Positions 7,976-17,774 of a DNA stretch of 20,428 nucleotides are shown here, piece by piece (the stretch's first letter is position 1; each line of letters starts with the position of its first letter). The DNA comes from Euperipatoides rowelli (taxonomy: Eukaryota; Onychophora; Udeonychophora; Euonychophora; Peripatopsidae). The notes below the pieces were generated by a model that made no database searches, was not told where the DNA came from, and worked only from the letters and a program-made list of their open reading frames with translations. The stretch is from assembly GCA_003024985.2 (NCBI GenBank), contig PXIH01S0016037.1; one strand, written 5' to 3'. The position numbers and the translations under genes are program-made.

Positions 7976-9035
7976 CTATGGTTTCAATTCCTTGATTACA
8001 TCTGCAGTTCTTTTGTTGTTTCTGAACCCATATTGGTCATCTAACATATTTTCCTTGATTTTACATCTTATTCTTTGTAGAACAACTCCTAATAATATCT
8101 TAGCTGCATCTTTTGATACTAATTGTTCTAAAGTTGCTCCTATCTAGACTATTTATTTTTATAGGTATGGAAATCATTATTGATCTTTTAAAATCATATG
8201 GAATTTTTCCAGTCATATATCTATTACTAGGTCTGGGAGAATTTCTAACATATCGTCATCCATCTTTTTCAGAAATTCTATTGGTATATTATCAATCCCA
8301 CTTGCTTTTCCTGGCCTTATCTTTTTCATAGCTCATTGCTGTCTTAATATTCCCATTCCTTTGTATTTTCTCCTTTTTTCTAAAGTTTCTTTCCATATTT
8401 CTTCCATATTTCCACAATATCTTCTTCAGTATACAGATGTTTGCCATCTTTACCCTTGATTCCTACTGTGATTTTTCTTCCATCTTGTTGCAATTCTTTT
8501 ACCATTCTGTGTAACCTGCATGTGTCATGTCTTTTATCCAACATCTCAATATCTTTACATTTATTTTCATGCAATTTTTGTTTTTCTATCCTGCATCGTT
8601 TTCTAATTAAGAAATTTAATAATTTATATCTAGCTCTATCATTCTGTCTCACCTTACTATTTTTATCCATAAGTTTTAAAGTACCTTCGGTAATCCATGG
8701 ATTTTTTTTTCCTTTTTTCCTTTGAAATCCTATTTCCTCTTTTGCTATTTGATGAATTATAACCTCAACTTTGTTCCACCTTTCATTAAGATTACCTTGT
8801 CTTATGTAACTATCTTTTTTAAAATTTTCTATTGTTTCTCATTAAATAGAATAACTTTCTTTTCAACATTGAGTACTTCAACCAACCATCTTTTATTTTT
8901 GTTGTTCTTAATCGGACATTTTAAATTGATCTCTAATCTACAAACCCCATGGTTATGGTCTGACCCACAGTCACCTCCTGGTATGGCTTTGTAGTTTTTA
9001 ATGTGATTTTTATATCATTTGAAAGGGCTTAATAA
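7976..9035 (-). pseudogene. RTE-like LINE: endonuclease end, linker and RT N-terminus
   Basis: The minus frame near 9000-8870 reads NYKAIPGGDCGSDHNHGVC, with the catalytic SDH at 8963-8955. A linker follows; its open part 8670-8380 has YKLLNFLIRKRCRIEKQKL, HRMVKELQQDG and a KGKDGKHLYTEED stretch as in RTE-like elements. RT then begins: RPGKASGIDNIPIEFLKK near 8320-8270, TISIKRCS and KILLGVVLQRI in adjoining frames near 8140-8080, and DDQYGFRNNKRTADVIKELK ending near 7978. The copy is cut about 40 bases beyond the QYGFR block, so palm motifs A to C are missing. Upstream of about 9035 the nuclease reading is lost. Clade is by resemblance to RTE elements ('GADCGSDH', 'GKA.G.D.IP.E'), not tested by alignment. 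Confidence 0.8.
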
Positions 9036-9119
9036 GTTTTTAAAAACAGGCAAATTAACAATTATATGTCGTCTATTATCTACATATTGGAGAAACTTTG
9101 CATTAATATAATTTAATAT

Positions 9120-9900
9120 AACATATTTTCATGGAAGGAAAAAAACTAATGGGGATACCAAATTTATACTAATGTTTTAAATAAAATCATCAATTTCTAG
9201 TGATAAATTTTTAAGTTTTTTTAGCCTATAAAAATTACCAGGTAAATGATATTTAAAGCCTTCATATATGTTCTGCCATTTGATTAAGGATTTGCAATAG
9301 ATGACAGTGACCCCTACTAGGGAGAACTATTGAAATACAGGTGTAATCTTAGTCATATATTGCAAATAAATATTTAATATTAAAATCATTAAACAAGTCC
9401 CTTTTAAATGAAGAGAATCATAACTACAATCCAAAATGTTAATATTAATAAAGTACAGAGGTTGAAAATTAACTTTAAGTTTAAAATTTAACAAATCTTT
9501 CAAAATAAGTAAACTACCCACATTTTTAAGTTAATAAATTTCAAAATTTTAGAGAATCTAAATAATTTTTTTTTTAGGACCATAAAATAACTTATTACAT
9601 CCATATCTTCAATGTATAGAAACAATATGATCAAAACTAAAAGAATGAAAGGGGGAACCAACCCCACCCCCTCCCTCTAGAAAAAAAAAATATTTGAACA
9701 CCATATTTCAAAGCAAAACCATAGTAAATATTTCAAAAATGGACAATATATTTTTTTCCAAGAAAATTGTTCAAAACATATGGATAAAGTGTTTTAATTT
9801 TGAGAATAAAATTTAATTAAAATTCTACTTTTACCCAAACTTATATGTACATTGTACAGCATCTAATCTAGCCAAACTGAAATCATTCATTTGAAAATGT
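9120..9900 (-). pseudogene. Possible further LINE C-terminal remnant
   Basis: Minus readings include ARLDAVQCTYKFG near 9870-9820 and, in the frame 9521-9327, MGSLLILKDLLNFKLKVNF and IYLQYMTKITPVF. The 'L.DLLN' block resembles the region beyond the RT of zf-RVT-type LINEs, but no zinc finger or palm motif can be read. It could equally be unrelated AT-rich DNA. Homopolymers and the C-rich tract at 9658-9678 interrupt it. Confidence 0.25.
9658..9690 (+). repeat. C-rich tract followed by A10
   Basis: CCAACCCCACCCCCTCCCTC at 9658-9677 is followed by TAG and ten A. The complementary strand has four G runs (GGG, GGGGG, GGGG, GG) with quadruplex potential. A similar C-rich then poly-A arrangement occurs at about 2807-2846. 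Confidence 0.8.
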
Positions 9901-11240
9901 TCTATTACATTATATTCATTAAATTTATTTCTTTTAATCGTGATCTATGGTTATTAATTCTAGTATTAAGATTATTAGAACTTTGTCCAAAATATTTAAT
10001 GTCTCATAAGAACAAAAATTCATATAAATTGTATTTGCAATTTTACAAAAAATTAAATTATGATATAATAAAGAATCCTAATGAGCTTGAGTAATTAATT
10101 AGTGGTCAGATCTTAAAACCTGGAGTCTTTACATTTAACAAAAGAAAGCAAATTAGTAATAATGGGTTGTAAATCCTACCACATTAAAAATTATTGACAA
10201 ATACTGACCATTAAAGCGGAGAAACTACCCCAATCAATAACTAAGAAAAATAAAAAAATATATAAATGAAAATAAAATAGATAACTAAGCAAAAATCAAC
10301 TAAGTAAGTATATAAAATATAAAAAGGAACAGAAATAAAAATAAATAAAAAATAAATATGATCACAGTGAAAATCAGCTATAATAAACAGTAAAAAACCA
10401 GCTTATTAGATTATTAGAATAATCTAATAAGGAACAATAATGATGATTTAAAGTCATTTGCAGTCAGATTTTAACTAAGTAAAATGAAATATACAAATAT
10501 GATTTGAAATTTAACAAAGGACGAGCTAGCCCTGGACTAAGGATATGGTGCTTTTACAAATTGCTGATTCAGATAATGTGTATTAAAGATAAATATAGAA
10601 ATAAAGTAATAATGAATAAATAATAATAAACTATTAGTATCTTAATAAAATAATGTTAGATCAATGTATATGTGAAATTAAATAATACAGATAGCTTCCA
10701 TTAATACAGCTCCAGGTCATCATCTGTAAAGATAATCATGCTTATTATTCCTTTATTCAGCATTGCACTTACCTAGACACTCTGACAAACAGTAACATGA
10801 TCCTCAAAGAACACGAAAGAGAAAATAATATTTTTAAGCTTAAACAATGTATAAAACATAACCCACAAGAATACAAATTTTCAAGGGTACATAACTCATT
10901 CAATAAAGACTACCACAGATCATTATAAAAGAAATAAAATTTATAAATAAATTTAAACAATTGTTAGATTCATTAAACTGCTAGAGGGGAATTATTTTGA
11001 TCCTGAACAACATTAGAAGGCCTAGATAAGTAAATAAATTATTAGCCTTGGTTATCCATTGAAAGATAACAATCTTTACTATCCACTGCCTAGAAATGTC
11101 CAAATCATGAAAGTTACACATCCCAAAGTTCATGTATCAACAATAAATTATAAAAACTGGAATTACAATTAAAACAAATTGTTATATACAAACTAAAAAG
11201 ATTCAGCCAGCCATAATAGGCTTTATTTCATATTACATTG
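9901..11240. other. AT-rich stretch without a recognisable gene
   Basis: One plus reading at 9891-10094 (67 codons, Lys/Leu/Tyr-rich) has no motif and is explained by base composition. Otherwise the region holds short A/T runs, many TAAATAAA-like words and a perfect palindrome at 10402-10431. I see no RNA gene or transposon protein in it. Confidence 0.6.
10402..10431. repeat. Perfect 14-base inverted repeat with 2-base loop
   Basis: CTTATTAGATTATT at 10402-10415 is followed by AG and then by its exact complement AATAATCTAATAAG at 10418-10431. Pairing stops at both outer ends. Confidence 0.9.
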
Positions 11241-11244
11241 GGTA

Positions 11245-11830
11245 TCTCTCTCTCTCTCTCTAGAGGGAGATAGAGAGAGGGAGTAAGAAGAGGGTATGAG
11301 AGAGAGTGAGGGAGAGATTATCTGTCAGAGAGATAGAGAGTGACCGAGCTAAAGAGAGAGAGAGATATTGAGAGTGACAGGTAGTTAGAGAGAGAGAAAG
11401 TGAAAGAGACAGCCAGAGAGCTAGTGAGAGAGACAGTGAGTGAGACAGTTTTTGAGACACCGAGTTAGAAAATGAGAGAGAGAGAGTAAGAGTGAGGGAG
11501 AGAGTGAAAGAGAGAGAGAGAGAGTGCGTGAGAGAGAGTGAGAGTGAAAAAGAGAGTGTGTGAGAGATAGAGAGTTATAAAGTGACAGAGATTGAGAGTA
11601 AGTCAGGAAAAGAGTGAGAGATATTGTGAGATAGTGTGAGAGAGTGAGTGATAGTGAGAGAGTGAGGGATAGTGAGAGAGTGAGTGATAGTGAGAGAGTG
11701 AGTGATAGAGAGAGAGAGTGTGAAGGGGAGTGTGGATGAAAGTGATAGATAAAGATTGACAGATTGTGAGAGAAACAGTGAAAGTGAAGGAGAGAGAGAG
11801 AGAGAAAAAGAGTGATGAGAAGATGAGGAA
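11245..11830 (+). repeat. Long GA-rich (purine) low-complexity tract
   Basis: A CT run (about 11245-11260) turns at TAGAGGG into nearly 570 bases of G and A on the plus strand, with scattered T and rare C. The tract is built of GAGA, GTGAGA and GATAGA words. Long minus-strand readings rich in Ser-Leu through it (11460-11260, 11847-11575, 11893-11603) are translation artefacts of the repeat and not genes. A region this long and strand-biased can form triplex (H-DNA) and is prone to slippage. Confidence 0.95.
11636..11707 (+). repeat. 18-base tandem repeat, four units
   Basis: Four consecutive 18-base units, GTGAGAGAGTGAGTGATA, begin at 11636, 11654, 11672 and 11690. The second has GGG in place of GTG near its end. 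The array is embedded in the GA-rich tract. Confidence 0.93.
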
Positions 11831-13359
11831 TATAGTGTATGTGTCATTGTTAAATAATTTTGTTGGAGCGGTGAGAAATGAGAAATTTCCCAACTCTGAC
11901 TCTCAAATTGTCAACTCACAACTATTGAAGCAATATAACCTAGAACAGGCAGTGCCACCATACATCAATTGAAAAATAAGAAACAGGTCCTGGGTAATTG
12001 CATTCCTGCATCTGATCTTCAGATCAATGTTTGCGTGACAAAATGTTAAATTTCACAATATTCATTATTTTAAAAAGTCCCACTCTGGGCAAATATACTT
12101 TTTTAACATTTCCCATCAGTTTTATTCTTTCTTTAACAGGGTTTTAGCTCAACTGAGAACACAAATACAAACTTTCCGAACTTTCTGACTCTCAGCAAAA
12201 TTTTGAGGAGGAGGAAGAGGACTTATCAGCCCTATTCCCTAGCAACGCTTGTGAGAGCACATAATATGCATTATAGATAGTAACTACATATATATGAGAA
12301 GTGAAATCTAATAAGATTATTCCAAGATTTTGCCACCTGTTATGCTGTTTTTTTCTCTCATAGCTTGTTCTACCTGAGGAAATATCCAGCAATTTTCTTA
12401 AATGATGCAAAACCTAGATTGTTAAAATCCATTTCCCTATCATATTGTAAGACTTCATGAAGTTATTTCTTAGAAGAACTAAGACTAACTAATTTCATAC
12501 TAAAAGAACAGAAGCACTTTAAATATATTTTTAAAGAGAATTACATCTTTAATCATACTTTATTTAAACAAGATTTTCCCTTGAAAATTTAAACTACAAG
12601 ATTAAATTATTTTTAAATAAAGAAAATGAAAAACACATCCCACCGTTTGGTATCGTTACAGGGTTGAAGCGTAATTAATGTGCCTCAGCTTGTTTGTTCC
12701 TAGTAGCAATGGTTATAGAAAAGACTCAAAATATAATTAGAGTTTATGGGTCTCCGAAAGAAATTAAAATAAGAAGGAAATGGATTCAGCTATAAAAAGA
12801 GACGATTTCAAAGTAACACATTTTTAGCAATTCTATTGTATGTTAGCATTTATAATTTTTGGTTATTTATATAAACCATTTTTCCCTTGAAAAATCTTAA
12901 AATCCTATGACGTTATTATGATTACAATATCCAAAATTCTCTTATTATATGTTTATTGATCAATGTTTTCTAAAATAAATGTTTGATTTACCCTTATGTT
13001 ATTTAACTAAAGAAAGAAAACAATCTGTGTCTACAAATAAATTTTAAAAATAAATATTTTTCTTGAATATATACATACAGTCTATATACACTAAAATTCT
13101 CAGAAAAAAATAATTGTAATATTTTTCATTCAAATCTATACTGATATACATTTTGTACTAATAAATTTTTTGATATTATTATTTTAATTTAGAAATGTGT
13201 TTTATTTATTTTACAATTGTTAATTAATTATTTATTAAATAAACTAGAAATTTTTATCACTTATTGAATGTTTAAATTTATACTGCCATATAGAATTAAT
13301 TATAATATCCTTTGTGCAAATCTGTACAAAAGTATTAAGTTTTGTAAGGTTAAAAGACG

Positions 13360-13456
13360 GTTTGCTTACCCCGCTTATTGTAAATAAATATATCTCAGGC
13401 TAGTTTCTGGGGTAATTGGATGTAAACAGGGTTTGCTATAAAGTTAGCAAGCAAAC
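13360..13456. repeat. Nested inverted repeats
   Basis: GTTTGCTT (13360-13367) pairs with AAGCAAAC (13449-13456), and just inside it TTACCCC (13366-13372) pairs with GGGGTAA (13409-13415); the two stems overlap by two bases, so they compete slightly. A second GTTTGCT at 13431 can also pair with the right-hand AGCAAAC, giving alternative folds. Confidence 0.5.
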
Positions 13457-13734
13457 TTTATCGGTCAAAGGTCATAATACATAACAGTAAAATCTACACA
13501 ATATAACATTACCATTGCTCTAACTTATTATTATTATTTTACAATATACATTATATGTTTTTTTTTTAATATATATTTGCATGCAAAGTATGCCAATATT
13601 TAGAGCTATTTAATTTTTACATACACATTTTTTTATATACACTTGGTATACAATCTTATCCTCCTACATTTTGTACCTGCTCTGTATAATTTCTTATGAT
13701 CTAAAAGAAAAAATATATATAAAAAAAAATAATA

Positions 13735-13763
13735 AAAATAAATAAATAAATAAATAAATAAAA
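13735..13763 (+). repeat. (TAAA)n microsatellite
   Basis: At least six uninterrupted TAAA units lie in a longer A-rich run, followed by TTAAAAAAA repeats to about 13789. Confidence 0.95.
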
Positions 13764-13959
13764 AAAAAATTAAAAAAAAATTAAAAAAAGTATAAATAAT
13801 TTCATAAAATCTGCCCTCTATGTGGAGATAATACTTACATACATTCCAACTGTTCATTTCTTCCCCATTACCCTCTAAATCTCTTTTCCTAATTTTTGTG
13901 GGGTAATTTTCTTATTTGAATTATTTCTATTTTGCATTTATTTCTAAATTGCTCCTACT

Positions 13960-13977
13960 AAAAAAAAAAAAAAAAAA
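13960..13977 (+). repeat. A18 homopolymer
   Basis: Eighteen A in a row after ATTGCTCCTACT. It might be the tail of an old plus-strand retrocopy, but the sequence before it shows nothing that I can name. Confidence 0.9.
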
Positions 13978-14376
13978 GGAAAGTAAAAAGAAAGAAGAAA
14001 TTAATGAAAACAACTAGTATTAGATAGAATTTTTTTGAAATAAGAGATGATTTGCTAAGTTAAAATGAATATTTGGAAAAATATTCAACTTCAGATTGTC
14101 ATTTCTAGCTATGGCTAACAAATCTTGTACCATTAGCTTGAAAAGAACCTAAATACTTTAAATTTGGCTAATCATCATCAGCTACCTGGAAGAAAAAAAT
14201 AGCTACTGTCAGTAAACATGGGAAAATCTCATCAAATATTAAAGAGTTTACAATTTGATTCTCAATAAGTTGGAATGGCTAGATTCTTATTTCATATCCA
14301 CCCCCACAAGGCATTAATGATGTTTTGTGTCATGATATAGAAGTGTGCTTAATATAAAAATTTTGAAAGTCAATTA

Positions 14377-15260
14377 TTGCAAGATAATGTCCAATTGGGG
14401 AAGAGATATGTGGGACCTCTTTCTATGCATTTTATGCAATCCCTAGGGCAATGTACTTTCCCTTTCCATATTACTAGGGAGATGATAATGGAACATTATC
14501 TTAAATCTAATAAATACTCTCTTCTTAGGCTGATTGGGCTAACAGCTAAATTACTAATTAAATTCAAAAATGATTTTTGTCCCATTTCTCCCAAAACTGT
14601 TCAACTGTTGGCTTCATATTCAAACCTTCTTTTCTTTATTCCAAAGGAATCACTACCTTATGCATTGCAAATTGACCACATCAGACCAATTAGCATTGCA
14701 AACTTGGATGGTGAGAGTTTGACTCTTTCTGAAAAGTAGCATCCTTGAATTCCTGAATCTGATCATTCATTTTTATCAATTAGCTTACAAAGGATGCTCT
14801 ATCCATACCACTTTCATTATCTTTGAAGAAATGTGTACTGTATACATAGGGGTAAAGCAGTCCCTCCATATTTCCTTATCATTGACTTCAACAAAGCCTA
14901 CAATCTTGTTCACTTATCTCACTTGCTCAAACTGATTGAATGATCTATCAAGGATTCAGGACTTTGATTATTTACCTTCCAAATCTGGAGGGATTTAACT
15001 TCAAAATCATTCAATATAAAACACATTTAATATTCTAAGAGGCTTTACTCAAGTATCTCTCTGAGTTCCATTCTTTTCTTTGAACTTTATGTTTCACTAA
15101 TAAATCTGGACAACAACCTTCCAAGATTATATTATGTTGTTTACATCAAACCTCCAATGAAGATATTATCTTTTTTCTGATGACTTTTGTTGTCTTTTGC
15201 TATGACATGAAGAGGTAGACCTTGCACTGCTAATTAATCAAGTTTTTTTTCCAATTCAAC
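14377..15260 (+). pseudogene. LINE reverse transcriptase (FSDD type), degenerate
   Basis: The frame 14377-14739 ends with LLFFIPKESLPYALQIDHIR and then PISIANLDG, matching 'IPK......RPISL.N.D' of L1/Tx1-type RT. Beyond the stop, AYKGCSIHTTFIIFEEM at about 14788-14838 matches the 'Q.GF..GRSI' block in a shifted frame. Motif A is YFLIIDFNKAYNLVH with its aspartate at 14884-14886. Motif B is LRGFTQVSL near 15035-15061, where the usual QG is QV. Motif C is YLFSDDFCCL with aspartates at 15179-15184. Phenylalanine-serine replaces the common YA before the two aspartates. Several stops and at least two frame changes make it inactive. Confidence 0.8.
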
Positions 15261-15539
15261 AGAGACAATAATGATCAAAACGAATAAAAGCTCAATTGTG
15301 AACATAGTGAATAGGTAATTTATTTACACAATGGGATATACATTAACTAAAACTTACCTGTTCATAGGACAGTTTACCAGAACCAAATTTTAAAAATCTT
15401 TACTTGACAAAATTAAAAATATGTGCATATCCTTGAAATCTGTCTACCTGTCAATTATGCTAGAGAGATAAAAATCATCAATTTGATATGTAGACCCAAA
15501 GTTCTTTATTACATTCTGGAAGTTTCTTTTAAGAAACAG

Positions 15540-15885
15540 TGTATGACCAAGCTACTTCTTTCTTTACTAAACTCATATGGAAGTGTAAACTCCCTTTAAT
15601 AGACATAAATAGATGTTTTTATCTTTTTAAATATGGACTTGGACTTATTAATTTATTTCATATCTACATTTCAACTAATAGTATTTCTTGTCTTCTCAAA
15701 TTTTAGCAAAGGATCAACATACTCATTGTGTTCCTCCATTAGAGACCACTCCTCCACCACATCTTCATAAAACTAAAATGCGGAAATCAGATGCTTCTAA
15801 ATTAAACTTTATTGATGACTTGCTCAGCTATTACTCCTATCATTTAATACATAACCACGAGAGACCAATTCTTTGTAAATAATAT
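15540..15885 (+). pseudogene. Post-RT region of the plus-strand LINE
   Basis: The reading FFTKLIWKCKLPLIDI followed by KYGLGLINLFHIYISTN at about 15561-15680 matches the 'W....P.I....GGLGL.NL..Y' block that lies beyond the RT in L1/Tx1 elements. An open frame at 15688-15882 (QILAKDQHTHCVPPL onward, 64 codons) overlaps its end in another frame and is probably the continuation after a frame change. Confidence 0.65.
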
Positions 15886-16174
15886 GGTAAATCCACGTCA
15901 TATGGCTGGACATATGGTGATCAAAAGTTTGATTGATTCCATCATGGCACCTAACATTATTGATATCATCATTAAAATTATATATAACACCTATCCATCA
16001 ATATGTGCTCACTTTGTCCAGTCTAGAATATGGATTGATAACCAACTTCAGGTGGAGATGAGTATATATAACTCATTCCAGTACCTTCTGTTGCTTAATT
16101 CTAACAATAAGACAAAATTAAGACTCTCTATGCCTCTTTTTTATTTGGAAAATATGATGTTTGAGATTTTTTGA
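15884..16174 (+). pseudogene. Open frame of unknown identity, likely LINE C-terminus
   Basis: Ninety-six codons beginning MVNPRHMAGHMVIKSLIDS, mildly hydrophobic, with a DIIIKIIYNTYPS segment. I do not recognise a domain and no zinc-finger spacing is present. Its place directly after LINE sequence on the same strand makes it the probable end of that protein; chance openness in AT-rich DNA is the alternative. Confidence 0.35.
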
Positions 16175-16983
16175 GAACATCAGGGGATATTAATTTCATT
16201 TTCTCGAATTTAATGAGTTTCAATTTCTGGAATTTAGTGAGTTGAAAAAATTCAACTGGTTGTTTAATGACATTCTAAAATTAACTTCTGGTTAATGGCA
16301 CCTATGGTTAAATCCTAAAATGTTCAGATAATTTCAGTATTATTTTCAATATTCTACTGCTTATTCAAGCTATATTTAAATTATTTTATTCCAGTAGCTG
16401 ATATTTTTAATTTACAAGGATTCTACAAAATTTTACTGTTTGGATTGCCTAGATTAAAGACAATTTTAAATCAGTCATGATACAATGTAAACGAACCAAG
16501 ATACATGTGCTTTACATCAAATCTAAAGCCTTATCCGTTATACTTCCTTCATAATATATTGATTTCTTTATCCTATATTTTACTAATGTGTTTTGTTCTG
16601 ATTTATGATACAATCAGAGTTGAATTATCAATCAATGCCAATAACTATGGATGAAACGAATCGAAATTACAGTCTAGTATGATATTATGATACCCTGGCT
16701 TTTGATAGCTTTACTCTTTGTTATCTGGCTTATCACAAATAATGTACTAACCTGTCTATGGAAACTTATAGGCAAGAGATATTTTATAACTTTAGTTCTG
16801 GCAAACACTATTGAGAGAATCTCCTTATGACTATAAACCTACAATAAATACTATTGATTACATTTCAAAAAAATACTTGAATATTTCCAGTCTCTTCAAT
16901 TTTACCTATAATAACATTGCCTTTATAAAAAGTTTAAACAAATATCTATTATCTCAATATTTTAAACATCAATATAATATTAA
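16175..16983 (+). other. Unassigned stretch between two plus-strand LINEs
   Basis: A reading FTLCYLAYHK then CTNLSMETYRQEIFYNFSS near 16700-16800 looks protein-like but I cannot name it. The open frame 16811-17080 (RESPYDYKPTINTIDYISKK onward) runs past the 2A site of the next element in a different frame and is not that element's real ORF. It could be C-terminal LINE sequence or the 5' leader of the next element. Confidence 0.4.
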
Positions 16984-17345
16984 TCTGTCATTGATAGCCT
17001 ACTCCTTATTTTATTGGGTGATGTTGAACTCAATCCGGGGCCCTGTTATAAATCCACTGGTACTTGCAACCAACCTATAAACAATGATAATAAATGTATT
17101 GGTTGTGATGGCCTTTGCAAGGCCTGGTTCCATATCAATTGTGTAAATTTTAAAACCTCTGAACTTAAAATTATTACCTCAATACCTACTTTGAAGTAGC
17201 TATGCAAAACATGGAGTAATAAAAACGAAGTTTTATTAAAAGCATTTAGCAAATTAACCATATCTGAATAAATTTCTAAAATGAATGATGAACTACACCA
17301 ACTAAAAAAAATAATTCTAGTAGATAAAAAAAACTACCTTTAGCA
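16984..17345 (+). pseudogene. LINE ORF1 N-terminus: 2A, PHD-like finger, coiled coil
   Basis: One frame runs from 16984 with SVIDSLLLILLGDVELNPGP; the DVELNPGP core at 17020-17043 fits the 2A consensus D-V/I-E-x-N-P-G-P at every position. At such motifs the ribosome skips one peptide bond, between the last G and P. The finger follows: CYKSTGTC, NKCIGCDGLCKAWFHINC, with the C..C and W-F-H-x2-C spacing of PHD-like fingers in related LINEs. A stop at 17197-17199 precedes LCKTWSN, where the final cysteine pair would stand, the second apparently changed to tryptophan. The frame goes on, with one more stop, through ISKMNDELHQLKKIILVDKK, a probable coiled coil. No ATG lies between the upstream stop at 16981 and the 2A motif, so the start is lost. 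Confidence 0.85.
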
Positions 17346-17769
17346 ACAATGGTCAACAACATAAAGAAAGACATAAACATTGAGATTTCCTCACTAAAGT
17401 AAATAGTAATGGATAACAAAAATACAAACCATGAAAATGACAAAAAAAAAGTTATGCTGAAATAGCTAAACAACCTAAATTCAATAATGCCCTTATTATA
17501 TCCCCAAAAATGAACCAAGAAAGTAAAGATACTAAAGATGAACTTTTGAAAGCAATTAATCCTTCTGAAATAACATTGGAATAACAAATATCAAAAACAC
17601 TAAAAGTGGTGGTATCAAAATCTCATGTACAGATAAATTAGATATCCCAAATTTGCACAATGGAATTGAAACAAAACTCGGAAATAATTACATGGCTAAA
17701 ATTCCTATATCTCAATTCCCTCAGAACTTAAGAGTAAAATATATAAGGAGGGTAATAGCAAAAAAATAA
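17346..17769 (+). pseudogene. LINE ORF1 C-terminal half: coil and RRM-like domain
   Basis: After a frame change MVNNIKKDINIEISSLK continues the coiled coil (about 17350-17400). The frame 17450-17584 reads SYAEIAKQPKFNNALIISPK and on to DELLKAINPSEITLE; the neighbouring frame from 17581 reads ITNIKNTKSGGIKISCTDK and on to LGNNYMAKIPISQF, ending at 17769. A beta-rich 'LII.PK', an 'L..ALNP' helix and a 'GGI.I.C' strand are the pattern of the RRM-like RNA-binding module in ORF1 proteins of CR1-type LINEs. It would bind the element RNA. Assignment is by pattern; a structure prediction of the joined frames was not possible here. Confidence 0.65.
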
Positions 17770-17774
17770 AATCC

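Larger units (their letters stand above)
11831..14370. other. AT-rich non-coding stretch with simple repeats
   Basis: No coding reading is convincing on either strand. Minus readings at 12410-12192 and 13857-13633 come from composition, the second being mostly a TAAA repeat read as Tyr/Phe/Ile. Present are a nested inverted repeat at 13360-13456, the TAAA microsatellite at 13735-13763 and an A18 run at 13960-13977. A slightly GC-richer patch at about 12640-12700 has no recognisable content. The last 150 bases before 14377 may belong to the LINE that follows. Confidence 0.6.
14377..16174 (+). mobile_element. Tx1/L1-like LINE remnant, RT portion
   Basis: A plus-strand LINE copy represented by RT and the region after it, described in the following entries. 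Parts fall in all three frames with many stops. No ORF1, no endonuclease and no clear poly-A end are visible, so both element boundaries are uncertain; the PPPQGINDVLCHDIEVCLI reading at about 14290-14355 may extend it a little upstream. Confidence 0.75.

Noticed and set aside
8113-8994. Plus-strand open frames rich in Leu/Phe
   Set aside because: They are shadows of the minus-strand RTE-like linker and RT, which have recognisable motifs.
9891-10094. Sixty-seven-codon plus-strand open frame
   Set aside because: Composition is that expected from AT-rich DNA and no motif is present.
11260-11893. Long Ser/Leu-rich open readings on the minus strand
   Set aside because: They are translations of the GA/CT low-complexity tract and occur in several frames at once.
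17046-17587. Minus-strand open frames over the 2A/PHD region
   Set aside because: They oppose the plus-strand ORF1 with its 2A and finger motifs and show no motif of their own.
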